NCBI RefSeq assembly: GCF_014302995.1
Contig: NZ_CP060295.1
Location: 4,703,501-4,767,500 of the forward strand
Direction: 5' to 3'
Source of the DNA: Variovorax sp. PAMC26660
GTDB taxonomy: Bacteria > Pseudomonadota > Gammaproteobacteria > Burkholderiales > Burkholderiaceae_C
DNA length: 64,000 nt
Both the position numbers and the translations under genes were made by a program. Position 1 is the stretch's first letter. Each line of letters opens with the position of its first letter. The notes under the pieces are model-generated. The model searched no databases and was not told where the DNA came from. It was given only the letters and a program-made list of their open reading frames with translations. This document shows positions 33,455 through 41,628 of the stretch, one piece after another.

Positions 33455-34897
33455 TCAGTTCGTCGCCATGATCTCGTACACCGCGTGTGTGAAGCCTCCG
33501 ATCCCGATCAGCAGGAGCAGTAGCGAAGAGATCAGCAGCAGGCGTCGTTCCTGTGCGGGTCCGACCACGCGGCGTATCAGAAACGCGAGCAGGCCCAGCG
33601 TGGTGAAGTCGAGCACGATCCACAGGACCGTCAGCAATCCGAGGCTCTGATCCGGCGTCGGCAACACGCCGATGAACTGAGGCAGGAAGGACGCGAAAAA
33701 GATGATGTCCTTCGGATTCGATATGGCCAGCGTGAAGCCGCGAACGAACCCGGCCCGCGCGGGGATCGGGGCGGAGCCTTTGCCTGCGTCGCCGGGCGGT
33801 GCGCGCCAAGCCTCCCTGACCATCCCCAGCGCGATCCATGCGATGTAGAGGCAGCCGAACATCCGGACCAGGGAAAACACGGTTCCATCAATGACCAGCA
33901 GGCCCTTGATAAGCAGTGCCGACGCGAAGATGAGCACCAGCGATGCCGCGTTGGTGCCACAGATCGTTTGCATGGCGTGGCGCATGCCACCGGCCAGTCC
34001 GGCCCGAACCACCAGGAGGGTCACAGGGCCGGGCGTGACGAGCAGCGAGACCACCGACGTCATGTACAGCGCGGTCAGGGAAAAGTTGAGATCGCTCATG
34101 ATGATTCCTCGGTGTCTTGCTTGATGCGCAGCGGGCAGGCCAGGCTCATTCAATTGAAATTGCTTCCACTCGAAGTTGCCGTGCTCTCCGAAGAAGCCGA
34201 GTTCGGCGGGCACGAAGCCGGCGTTGTAGGCGCGCACGCGATCGCGGATCTTCTGTCGTACCAGCTGACCGCCTCGATCTTGGGCACTCGCGACGACGTC
34301 GAAGTTCTCGCGCGGATTGACGATCAGGTTCAGGTGGCTGCTCAGGCATCTGCTGCGCAGCGCACGGTGTGCCGGCGAACTGATATTGAAGAACAACTGC
34401 ACGCCATTGAAGCAGTACGTCCAAAGCGGATCGTTCGGATCCGTCGGAACGCCTGATGGCCAGGGCTGCCGATCGGCATCGAGCAGCCCCTGGAGCAGAT
34501 GCCACGCGTGGCGATGGTGAGCCTCGGCCTGATGACCGGGCGGATCCTCGACAAAGATGACAAGTGGCGAAAACAGTCGCTGATTGACCGGCGTCTGTTT
34601 CACGAACTCGGTGTACTCGATCAAGCCCTGATGAAGATCCTCGAGGCCTTGATCTTCAGCACGTCTGCAAAAGAGCAGGAATGCGCTTTTGTCCCGCCAG
34701 GCCCGGCGGCCGAAGAGGCAGGGAAACGCAGGATCGGAAAGCACTTCGTCCAGCTTGCGGAATGCGGTGAAGTGCCATTCGCGTCGGCCAAGCGCCAACT
34801 GTTCAATAACGCAATGATGCTGCAGTCGCCCGAAAGCGGCAGCTTGTGGCTGGGGCGGTAATGTGAATTTGGACATGACGAACGTGAGCAGACCCAT
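33455..34897 (-). CDS. YqcI/YcgG-family haem hydroxylase fused in frame to LysE-type exporter
   Basis: 480 residues. Residues about 10-260 match the YqcI/YcgG family (PF08892): FRKLDEVLSDPAFPCLFGRRAW, FNGVQLFFNISSPAHRALRS, IVNPRENFDVV and FEWKQF near its end. This family includes GntA, the haem-dependent hydroxylase of guanitoxin synthesis. Residues about 269-480 are a LysE/RhtB amino-acid exporter with six hydrophobic segments (TSVVSLLVTPGPVTLLVVRAG at its start). GGAGG precedes the ATG at 34897; a second ribosome site, GAGGAA, precedes the internal Met at the LysE start, so LysE may also be made alone. Last gene of the operon; it links hydroxylation with export of an amino-acid-like product. 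Confidence 0.78.
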   Translation of the reverse strand: MGLLTFVMSKFTLPPQPQAAAFGRLQHHCVIEQLALGRREWHFTAFRKLDEVLSDPAFPCLFGRRAWRDKSAFLLFCRRAEDQGLEDLHQGLIEYTEFVKQTPVNQRLFSPLVIFVEDPPGHQAEAHHRHAWHLLQGLLDADRQPWPSGVPTDPNDPLWTYCFNGVQLFFNISSPAHRALRSRCLSSHLNLIVNPRENFDVVASAQDRGGQLVRQKIRDRVRAYNAGFVPAELGFFGEHGNFEWKQFQLNEPGLPAAHQARHRGIIMSDLNFSLTALYMTSVVSLLVTPGPVTLLVVRAGLAGGMRHAMQTICGTNAASLVLIFASALLIKGLLVIDGTVFSLVRMFGCLYIAWIALGMVREAWRAPPGDAGKGSAPIPARAGFVRGFTLAISNPKDIIFFASFLPQFIGVLPTPDQSLGLLTVLWIVLDFTTLGLLAFLIRRVVGPAQERRLLLISSLLLLLIGIGGFTHAVYEIMATN

Positions 34898-34946
34898 CGA
34901 GGCCTCCCTCGATCAGTCATCCCTGGGCTTGTGGTGTGGTTGAGCG

Positions 34947-35972
34947 CTATGGCGCGCTGGACTCATCGATGCGCGCGCAGTGCAGCTCTTCCAGCCCCGC
35001 CAGCAATTCGCCGGGGCCCATCAGCTCGATGTCATGTCGTTCCAGCCAGTTGTCGTCGTAGAGCTGGTCGAGATAGTTCCAGCCCGAGTCCGCGACGATG
35101 CACAGCGCGCTTCTTGCGGAACCCAGATGAAGTTGCCTCAATGCCGAGAGAATGACTGCGCCGCTCGACCCGCCCAGCAACAGACCGGACGTTTTCGCCA
35201 GATGGCGGCACATCGAAAAAGCTTCGGTGTCGCCAATCAGCATGTATTCGTCCAGCACCGCCGTGTTGACGTTCCGGGTTCTCCAGCTCAGGCCCAGTCC
35301 GTTCATCAGGTGCGGCTTGTACTTCCCCTGGAAGATGGCTGACCCCATGGCATCGACCGCGACGATCTTCGTATTCGGCTTCTCGAGCTTCAGCTTTTCG
35401 GCGATGCCGCACAGGTGGCCGCCGGTGCTGACCGAGCCGATGACGGTATCGAATTCGACGTTCAGATCGAGAATTTCCTCCGCTGTCACATCGGAATGGA
35501 ATTTCCTGTTCGACGCGTTGTCGTATTGGTTGGGCCAGTACGCATCGGGAACCGTCTTCAACAGGTCCTGGACCTTCTTCAATCTCGTTCTTTGATACCC
35601 CCCGTTTTCATCCAGGGTATCCACGACGACCACCTGCGCGCCAAAAGCCTCGTAGATCGACAGATTCTGCCGGCTCACCTTGGGGTCGACGACGATGATG
35701 ACCTTGAAGCCCATGGCCGCCCCCAGCATCGCCAGCGACTTTCCCAGATTGCCGGAGGTCGATTCGATGATCGTGCTTCCTTCTTTCAATTGACCGGAAG
35801 CGATTCCAGCCAAGATCAACGCGTAGGCCGTCCGATCCTTGATGCTGCAGGTCGGATTGAAGGTCTCCATCTTCAGGTAAAGCGATTTACCTTTCGGAAT
35901 CAGATCGTTTTGAAGCCGCAGAACGGGCGTGTTTCCGATGATTTCGGGCAGGCTGGATCTTATTTTCAGCAT
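34947..35972 (-). CDS. PLP-dependent cysteine synthase/SbnA-like beta-replacement enzyme
   Basis: 341 residues. Fold type II PLP enzyme: the Schiff-base Lys45 is in NPTCSIKDRTAY, the substrate loop is STSGNLGKSLA, and a Gly-rich phosphate loop VSTGGHLCGIAEKLK follows. Whole-sequence style is closest to SbnA and other enzymes that replace the beta substituent of O-phospho- or O-acetyl-serine with an amine. The start overlaps the end of the oxidase gene by seven bases. No SbnB-type dehydrogenase is present, so the product is probably a beta-substituted alanine rather than free diaminopropionate. Confidence 0.82.
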   Translation of the reverse strand: MLKIRSSLPEIIGNTPVLRLQNDLIPKGKSLYLKMETFNPTCSIKDRTAYALILAGIASGQLKEGSTIIESTSGNLGKSLAMLGAAMGFKVIIVVDPKVSRQNLSIYEAFGAQVVVVDTLDENGGYQRTRLKKVQDLLKTVPDAYWPNQYDNASNRKFHSDVTAEEILDLNVEFDTVIGSVSTGGHLCGIAEKLKLEKPNTKIVAVDAMGSAIFQGKYKPHLMNGLGLSWRTRNVNTAVLDEYMLIGDTEAFSMCRHLAKTSGLLLGGSSGAVILSALRQLHLGSARSALCIVADSGWNYLDQLYDDNWLERHDIELMGPGELLAGLEELHCARIDESSAP

Positions 35973-36586
35973 TTGATCAGGAGCTCTTCGGCCTTGGGTG
36001 AGACCACGAAGGCCTGGTACATGCCTTCGTACATCTGGTAGAAAAGTCTGCTGGTGTGGTGGACGGCAAAAAGTGCCTCGTCCTGCATTTTTTTCGTGGT
36101 GCAGTATTCGGAAACGAGATTGAGGCCTTGCTGTACGTGGCCGACATCTTCCTTTCGATGGACGGAGAAAAATCTCAAATCCTGCTCGGTCAGTCCGTAG
36201 GTTCTACCGAACAAGCTGTCGCGCGCCTCGTGCGCTTCGTTTTCCAGATTCTGGCCTTCACTCGCGATCATTACTGCTGCAGCCCCGATGTGGTAATTGG
36301 AAGGGTCCTTCACCGCGTCCAGTCGGTAGCGAATAAGGTCGAGCGTGCTTTTCATTGGTTTGACGGCATCCCGCACGCTATCCGGCACTCCCAGTGCCTC
36401 GATGAAATCCGCCATCAATTCAATGTGATTTTTTGTCCGGGAGAGGCGGCCGGTTTCTTCTTCGTAGAGGTTCGTCAGGAGGAATCGCTTGTGCCTCGGC
36501 AATGGGCAATAAAAATAGAGATGCTCTATATAGCTGATGAAATGCTTGGTGACCTGATAGGCTTCCACGGCAACACTCTGCATCAA
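35966..36586 (-). CDS. Haem-oxygenase-like di-iron oxidase (HDO) domain, 5' part out of frame
   Basis: 206 residues as an intact frame. All-helical, with NLYEEETG (Glu42-44), TKNHIEL (His54) and the diagnostic HRKEDVGH (His143, Asp147, His150; HX3DX2H), the ligand pattern of HDO enzymes such as SznF, BesC, UndA and FlcD/E that perform N-oxygenation or oxidative C-C cleavage. The first helix is missing here: the frame stays open upstream to 36639, coding HPLFALFLDPERPNLR, and joins the GNAT frame if one base is added at 36635-36639. The complete gene is probably a GNAT-HDO fusion read from 37257. Confidence 0.8.
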   Translation of the reverse strand: MMQSVAVEAYQVTKHFISYIEHLYFYCPLPRHKRFLLTNLYEEETGRLSRTKNHIELMADFIEALGVPDSVRDAVKPMKSTLDLIRYRLDAVKDPSNYHIGAAAVMIASEGQNLENEAHEARDSLFGRTYGLTEQDLRFFSVHRKEDVGHVQQGLNLVSEYCTTKKMQDEALFAVHHTSRLFYQMYEGMYQAFVVSPKAEELLIKC

Positions 36587-36609
36587 CCTGAGATTCGGGC
36601 GTTCCGGAT

Positions 36610-37257
36610 CTAGGAAAAGAGCGAATAGAGGATGTTTTTCGCAATTTCCTGGTGCAGTGTGTTTTCCAGTTTTGCGCGAAAATCGCTTTTATTTTGCAGC
36701 ACGAGTTTTTCCCCTTTTTGACAATTTTTTCCCAAATCTTCCACGCGTTGATTCATGAAGTGCCCTACATGGCTCCTTCCGCCCGAGCGGGAGTAGTCCT
36801 GCAGGACTCCATGACTCTTGAAGCCGAAGTGCGTCCATACCTTGAATGCCCGTGAGTTCTCCCGCGTATCCAAGGTCAACAATTCGATATTTAGTGTTTT
36901 GGCTTTTTCGCAAATTTTCAGAAGAAGATTTGACAAAAGCGCTGTTCCACGCATTCTTGGTGTGATATAGCCCTTGCTCAGGTCGGCGATATGCATGTAA
37001 TTTCGATTTTGATTGATCCGCATGAAGGTCATCGCACACACGCCAGCTTCGTCGCGTGCGAGCAATATGCTGGCCGCCTTGTTCTGTAATTGCCACTCCC
37101 AGAATGCGAGAAATGCGTCAGCCTCCTCCCTCGAAAGGCGAGTGCTGTATCCGAGCATGCCGTCATCCCTGACACTTGCGTCGAGCATCTCGAGGATGGC
37201 GGCGCCATCTCTTTTCATATCCGATGGACTTCCTATCCAGTCATACGTCATGTTCAT
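36610..37257 (-). CDS. GNAT N-acetyltransferase, probably fused to the following oxidase
   Basis: 215 residues from the ATG at 37257, preceded by GGAGGAA; an upstream ATG at 37278 is less likely. The acetyl-CoA motif A is KGYITPRMRGTALLSNLLLK, and ENSRAFKVWTHFGFK is the C-terminal GNAT segment. After about residue 175 the sequence becomes DFRAKLENTLHQEIAK, which looks like the first helix of the oxidase rather than GNAT, then reaches a stop after IAKNILYSLFS. This is clear evidence for a one-base frameshift. AAGGGG before a GTG near 36705 could alternatively start the oxidase as a separate protein. Confidence 0.75.
   Translation of the reverse strand: MNMTYDWIGSPSDMKRDGAAILEMLDASVRDDGMLGYSTRLSREEADAFLAFWEWQLQNKAASILLARDEAGVCAMTFMRINQNRNYMHIADLSKGYITPRMRGTALLSNLLLKICEKAKTLNIELLTLDTRENSRAFKVWTHFGFKSHGVLQDYSRSGGRSHVGHFMNQRVEDLGKNCQKGEKLVLQNKSDFRAKLENTLHQEIAKNILYSLFS
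36635..36639 (-). other. Frameshift site between GNAT and oxidase frames
   Basis: On the coding strand this is a run of five A. The frame up to here (ending IAK) and the frame after it (beginning HPLFALFLDPERPN) differ by one base; adding one A gives a continuous reading frame of about 430 codons from 37257 to 35966. Confidence 0.7.
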
Positions 37258-37372
37258 GATTGATTCCTCCGCTGTCATTTGAATGGTGGTTCAGACGCCT
37301 GATTTATTGAGTCATCGGGCTCGCCATCGCGAAAAGAATTTTTCTTTTTCGTGACCTGCGATTGGCGCAAGG

Positions 37373-38497
37373 TCAGGATTTCGGGCCGAGAAGCGCTGTT
37401 TTCGTCGAGGTTTTTCGCTCGACGGCCCAGAGCCACAGCGTCGAGCCGAAGGCCACTGCCACGAAAGGCAGGATGACCCAGTTCACCGCCTCCCAGCCCT
37501 TGTTGTCGAACAAGGCCCCGGCGAGCAGGGAGCCGATGGCCACTGCCGCGAAAGTGATGAACTCATTGGCAGCTTGCGCTCGGGCCCGAATTGCCGCGGG
37601 AGCGCTGGAGAACCTCTGGGCCAGCAGCGTTGTCCCGCCGACGAACATGAAATTCCACGCCAGCCCATTCAACGCCAATGCCAGCCGGAAATGGAGCAAG
37701 GCTGTCCCGGCCAGTGCCGCCACGCTGCCAATGGCGAACAAGACGGCACCTGTCAGAAGAATCTTGATCACGCCCCAGCGGGCAATCAGCTTTCCCGTGA
37801 AAAAACTCGGGACAAACATGCTCAGCAGATGCCATTGAATGACCGACGCAGCTTCACCCACCGAGAAGCCGCATGACACGACCGCCAGCGGCGTCGCGGT
37901 CATCACGAAAATCATGACGGCGTAGCCCAGCGCACTGTTGCTGACGGCCACGACGAATCGAGGATTGCGCGCAGTGGAAAGGAATGACACTGAGAGATCC
38001 GAGCTGGAAGCAGATGCGATCTGGGTGAATTTCAAGCCGGACAGCACGGCCACCGACGTCATGGCCAATCCCAGGACCACGAGATACGAGCCGGCAAAGG
38101 TATGCGGAGCCAATGCGTCCCGCGCCCACGCTGCCAAGGTCGGTCCTGCAACTGCTGCGACAACACCTCCGCCGATGACGATGCTGATGGCCTGAGACTT
38201 GAAATGATCGGCGGCCGATTCAGTCGCTGCGAATCGATAGTATTGCGCGCAGGCTTGATAGAGGCCCAGCAGCATATTGGCGGCACAGAACAAAGGGAAG
38301 TTGCCCTGCACGATGGCCCAGGTCGCCAAGCCCCCGCCCAATGCGCCAAAGGCGGCGCCCGATGCAAACAGCGGCTTTCGTCCCCAGCGAGCCATGGCCA
38401 GGGACACTGGGATGGTGCTCAAGGCGGTGGCCACTGTCACCAGCGCAAATGGGAGCGTGGCCAGACTTCGCGTTGGAGCCAGCATCGCTCCCACCAA
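37373..38497 (-). CDS. MFS transporter, N terminus displaced by frameshift
   Basis: 374 residues from a TTG, with eleven evident membrane segments; motif-A-like MARWGRKPLFASG is present between the second and third helices of the complete protein. The first helix is missing, but the same frame continues upstream without stop and codes RNVAVLAVCQALYVCASAIG, a typical first MFS helix. That region has no ATG in frame. If the A-run at 38574-38579 had seven instead of six A, an ATG at 38601 would give MHAKFLLEKNRNVAVLAV and a normal MFS protein. First gene of the cluster operon; likely exporter or self-resistance pump. Confidence 0.75.
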   Translation of the reverse strand: MVGAMLAPTRSLATLPFALVTVATALSTIPVSLAMARWGRKPLFASGAAFGALGGGLATWAIVQGNFPLFCAANMLLGLYQACAQYYRFAATESAADHFKSQAISIVIGGGVVAAVAGPTLAAWARDALAPHTFAGSYLVVLGLAMTSVAVLSGLKFTQIASASSSDLSVSFLSTARNPRFVVAVSNSALGYAVMIFVMTATPLAVVSCGFSVGEAASVIQWHLLSMFVPSFFTGKLIARWGVIKILLTGAVLFAIGSVAALAGTALLHFRLALALNGLAWNFMFVGGTTLLAQRFSSAPAAIRARAQAANEFITFAAVAIGSLLAGALFDNKGWEAVNWVILPFVAVAFGSTLWLWAVERKTSTKTALLGPKS

Positions 38498-38573
38498 ACC
38501 CGTGAGCGTCAGTCCTATCGCGGAGGCACATACATACAGGGCTTGGCATACAGCCAGAACGGCGACGTTCCGA

Positions 38574-38579
38574 TTTTTT
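38574..38579 (-). other. Frameshift site in MFS transporter 5' end
   Basis: A run of six A on the coding strand. The ATG at 38601 and the transporter frame are out of register by one base; one extra A here would join them. The interval from the ATG to the transporter frame has the expected coding content in both parts. Confidence 0.65.
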
Positions 38580-38661
38580 CGAGAAGAAATTTCGCATGCA
38601 TAGCCCTGAGCTTATGCAAAGGAAGTACCTTGAAACTGCCGAGATGACCGCAAAATCCGCC

Positions 38662-39690
38662 ATGACACTCAAGAAAATATTTAACAAATGTGAATTGCCG
38701 CGCACCGTGGTTGTGCTTGCTTATGACGGATGCCAATCATTGGATGTCAGTGGTCCCTGGGAGGTTTTCACAAAGGCTTCGAAATTTTCTCTGGCAGCAG
38801 GATTGTTGCAAACATATCAATTGATATTGGCATCGCCGCAGGGTGGGCCGATACAAAGCAATTCGGGACTGCAGTGGAGGAATTCCAGGGCAATCGTTGA
38901 TATTCAAGAGAACATCGACACCATTTTGGTCGCGGGCGGTGATATCGATGTCATCGAGGGGAAGGAAATGGCGGAGACCCTGTTTCCTTGGCTTCGCTGC
39001 AAGACGGGCAGTGTCCGGCGCATTGGCAGCGTGTGCACAGGTGCATTCGCGCTGGCGGCAGCAGGATTGCTCGACGGACGCCGCGCCACAACCCACTGGA
39101 ATTCATGCGCGAAACTGGCGATGAATTACCCCAAGGTGAAAATCGAGCCCGATGCCATCTACGTCATGGATCCCCCGTTCTACAGTTCGGCGGGAATTTC
39201 CGCGGCCATCGATTTGTCGCTTGCCTTGGTGGAAGCCGATCTGGGGCGACCCATTGCCTTGTCGGTCGCGCAGGAGCTGGTCCTCTATCTGCGCCGTCCC
39301 GGCGGACAGTCTCAGTTCTCCCCGGGCTTGCAGGCTCAGATGGACGCACGGCATCCGTTGCGCGATCTGGTGACCTGGATGCTGGAGCATCCCCGAGGCG
39401 ACCTGAGCGTTGCAGCGCTCGCGGAAAGGATGGCCATGAGCACGCGTCACTTTGCCCGCCAGTTTCGCGCTGAAACGGGCGAGACTCCTGCGCGCTTTGT
39501 CGAAAGGCTTCGGCTCGATTGCGCCAAGAGCTATCTGGAGCGGACGCCCTGGCCGCTGGAGCGCGTGGCGCAACGCGCAGGCTTCGGCTCTGTCGACAGT
39601 CTTCAACGAAGCCTGCGACGCCATGCGGGGACGACACCCGAGCTGTATCGACAGCGATTTGCCTCGACCTTGCTATCTCGGGATGGTTGA
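38662..39690 (+). CDS. GlxA-type AraC family regulator (DJ-1/PfpI-like plus HTH)
   Basis: 342 residues from the ATG at 38662 (MTLKKIF); in-frame ATGs at 38596, 38614 and 38644 are alternatives, but the first would overlap the divergent transporter start. The N-terminal DJ-1/PfpI-like domain runs from RTVVVLAYDGCQSLDVSGPWE to RIGSVCTGAFALAAAGLLDGRRATTHW, with the conserved Cys in SVCTGAF. The C-terminal AraC domain has LAERMAMSTRHFARQFRAE and LERVAQRAGFGSVDSLQRS. It is divergent from the operon of MFS, GNAT-oxidase, PLP enzyme and hydroxylase-exporter, and probably activates it. Confidence 0.85.
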   Translation: MTLKKIFNKCELPRTVVVLAYDGCQSLDVSGPWEVFTKASKFSLAAGLLQTYQLILASPQGGPIQSNSGLQWRNSRAIVDIQENIDTILVAGGDIDVIEGKEMAETLFPWLRCKTGSVRRIGSVCTGAFALAAAGLLDGRRATTHWNSCAKLAMNYPKVKIEPDAIYVMDPPFYSSAGISAAIDLSLALVEADLGRPIALSVAQELVLYLRRPGGQSQFSPGLQAQMDARHPLRDLVTWMLEHPRGDLSVAALAERMAMSTRHFARQFRAETGETPARFVERLRLDCAKSYLERTPWPLERVAQRAGFGSVDSLQRSLRRHAGTTPELYRQRFASTLLSRDG

Positions 39691-39709
39691 GTCGCGCGTC
39701 GACCGCCTG

Positions 39710-41020
39710 CTAAGCGGCCGCCTTTTCCGCGACCTTGAGCGCGCGCTTCAGATCGTCGATCAGGTCGGCCGGATCTTCGAGGCCGATCGACAGGCGGATC
39801 GTGCCTTGCGAAATGCCCGCGCCCGCCAGCGCCTCGTCGGTCATGCGGAAGTGCGTGGTGCTCGCCGGGTGAATCACCAGGCTGCGGCAGTCACCCACAT
39901 TGGCCAGGTGGCTGAACAGCTTCAGCGCCTCGATGAACGCCTTGCCCTGCGCACGGCTGCCCTTGATGTCGAAGCTGAACACCGCGCCGGCCCCACGCGC
40001 ACCGTGGCGCAGCAGCTTTTGCGCAAGCGCATGGCTCGGGTGCGATTCGATCAGCGGATGTCCCACGCGCGACACGAAAGGATGACTGACCAGGAATTCG
40101 ACCACCTTCTGCGTGTTGCCAATATGCCGCTCCATGCGCAGCGGCAGCGTTTCGATGCCCTGCAGGATCAGCCACGCCGTGTGCGGGCTCATCGAGGCGC
40201 CGAAGTCGCGAAGGCCTTCGCGGCGGGCGCGCAGCAGGAACGCGCCCACCGTGCTTTCCTCGCTGAAGACCATGTTGTGGAAGCCGTCGTAGGCCTGCGT
40301 CAGCTCGGCGAATTTGCCGGACTTTTCCCAGTCGAAGCTGCCGCCATCGACCACCACGCCGCCGATCACCGTGCCATGGCCCGACAGGAACTTGGTCGCC
40401 GAGTGATAGACCAGGTCGGCGCCCCAGTCGAAGGGCTTGATCAGGTAGGGCGAGGTGAGCGTGGAGTCGACCAGCAGCGGCACGCCGGCTTCGTGCGCGA
40501 TGTCGCTCACGGCCGGGATGTCCAGCACGTCGAGCCCGGGGTTGCCCACGGTTTCGCCGAAGAAGAGCTTGGTCTCGGGCCGCACGGCCGCGCGCCAGGC
40601 GTCGAGGTCGCCGGGCTTGACGAAGGTGGTGTCGATGCCGAAGCGCCGCATCGTGTAGTGCAGCAGGTTCTGCGAGCCGCCGTACAGCGCCGTGCTGGCC
40701 ACGATGTGCGAGCCCGCGCCCATCAGCGTGGCGACCGACAGGTGCAGCGCTGCCTGGCCGCTGGCGGTGGCAATGGCGCCGATGCCGCCTTCGAGCGCCG
40801 ACACGCGCTGCTCGAACACGGCGTTGGTCGGGTTGCTGATGCGCGAATACACATGGCCCGCGCGTTCCAGGTTGAAGAGCGCCGCCGCATGGTCGCTGGA
40901 CTCGAAGACGAAGGAGGTGGTCAGGTGGATCGGCACCGCCCGCGCGCCGGTGGCGGGGTCGGGTGCGGCGCCGGCGTGCAGCGCAAGGGTGTCGAAACCG
41001 GGGTCGGAATAACCGGGCAT
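39710..41020 (-). CDS. metY: O-acetylhomoserine sulfhydrylase
   Basis: 436 residues, the usual length of MetY. PLP-binding motifs: SRISNPTNAVFE, ASGQAALHLS, and the Schiff-base Lys210 in VYHSATKFLSGHGT. It converts O-acetyl-L-homoserine and sulfide to homocysteine in direct-sulfhydrylation methionine synthesis. Starts MPGYSDPGFDTLALHAG, typical of the family. It diverges from the CBS protein gene, and faces the regulator gene at its 3' end. Confidence 0.94.
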   Translation of the reverse strand: MPGYSDPGFDTLALHAGAAPDPATGARAVPIHLTTSFVFESSDHAAALFNLERAGHVYSRISNPTNAVFEQRVSALEGGIGAIATASGQAALHLSVATLMGAGSHIVASTALYGGSQNLLHYTMRRFGIDTTFVKPGDLDAWRAAVRPETKLFFGETVGNPGLDVLDIPAVSDIAHEAGVPLLVDSTLTSPYLIKPFDWGADLVYHSATKFLSGHGTVIGGVVVDGGSFDWEKSGKFAELTQAYDGFHNMVFSEESTVGAFLLRARREGLRDFGASMSPHTAWLILQGIETLPLRMERHIGNTQKVVEFLVSHPFVSRVGHPLIESHPSHALAQKLLRHGARGAGAVFSFDIKGSRAQGKAFIEALKLFSHLANVGDCRSLVIHPASTTHFRMTDEALAGAGISQGTIRLSIGLEDPADLIDDLKRALKVAEKAAA

Positions 41021-41163
41021 TTAGGCCTTTCTGTTGTCTCTCGCAATGCCCCGTTACGCCTGCAAAGCATGCGTGCGCGACAGGGGCGTTCAGGTCGGCG
41101 TCGATTGTGGGCTATATTCAAAAACGGCACGCCGCCGAGATAGAGTCCCGAGAGGAGCACACG

Positions 41164-41619
41164 ATGAAAGTCAGCGACATCCTTCGCGTCAAGGGCAACA
41201 CGCTCTTCACCATCACACCTGACGACCAGCTGGCACAAGCCGCCACCACCATGGCGGAGAAAGACATCGGCTCGCTCGTGGTCATGGAGCACGGCGACCT
41301 GGTCGGCATGCTCACCTTCCGCGAGGTGATCGTGGCCATCGTCAACAACGGCGGACAGCTCGGCACCACGCTGGTCCGCAAGGCGATGGACGACGCCCCA
41401 GTCACCTGCACGCTCGAGACCGATCTCGACGAAATCCGCCGCATCATGCTGGAGCGCCATGCGCGCTACATGCCCGTGATGGACAAGCGCATGCTGATGG
41501 GCGTGATCAGCTTCTACGACGTGGCCAAGGCGGTGGTCGACAGCCAGAACTTCGAGAACAAGATGCTCAAGGCCTACATCCGCGACTGGCCGGCGGAAGA
41601 CGAGAGCAAGACCGGCTGA
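41164..41619 (+). CDS. Two-CBS-domain protein
   Basis: 151 residues. Tandem CBS motifs: ILRVKGNTLFTITPDDQLAQAATTM with GSLVVMEHGDLVGMLTFREV, and MDDAPVTCTLETDLDEIRRIM with ARYMPVMDKRMLMGVISFYDV. Such stand-alone pairs bind adenine nucleotides or S-adenosyl ligands and act as regulators or sensors. GAGAGGAG precedes the ATG. No partner is evident; convergent with the nucleoside hydrolase gene. Confidence 0.9.
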   Translation: MKVSDILRVKGNTLFTITPDDQLAQAATTMAEKDIGSLVVMEHGDLVGMLTFREVIVAIVNNGGQLGTTLVRKAMDDAPVTCTLETDLDEIRRIMLERHARYMPVMDKRMLMGVISFYDVAKAVVDSQNFENKMLKAYIRDWPAEDESKTG

Positions 41620-41628
41620 CCCCGTCGT

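Noticed and set aside
35966..37257. GNAT/oxidase genes being the fluopsin C pathway
   Set aside because: The HDO similarity is general; the fumarate-type lyase and second HDO expected for that pathway are absent here.
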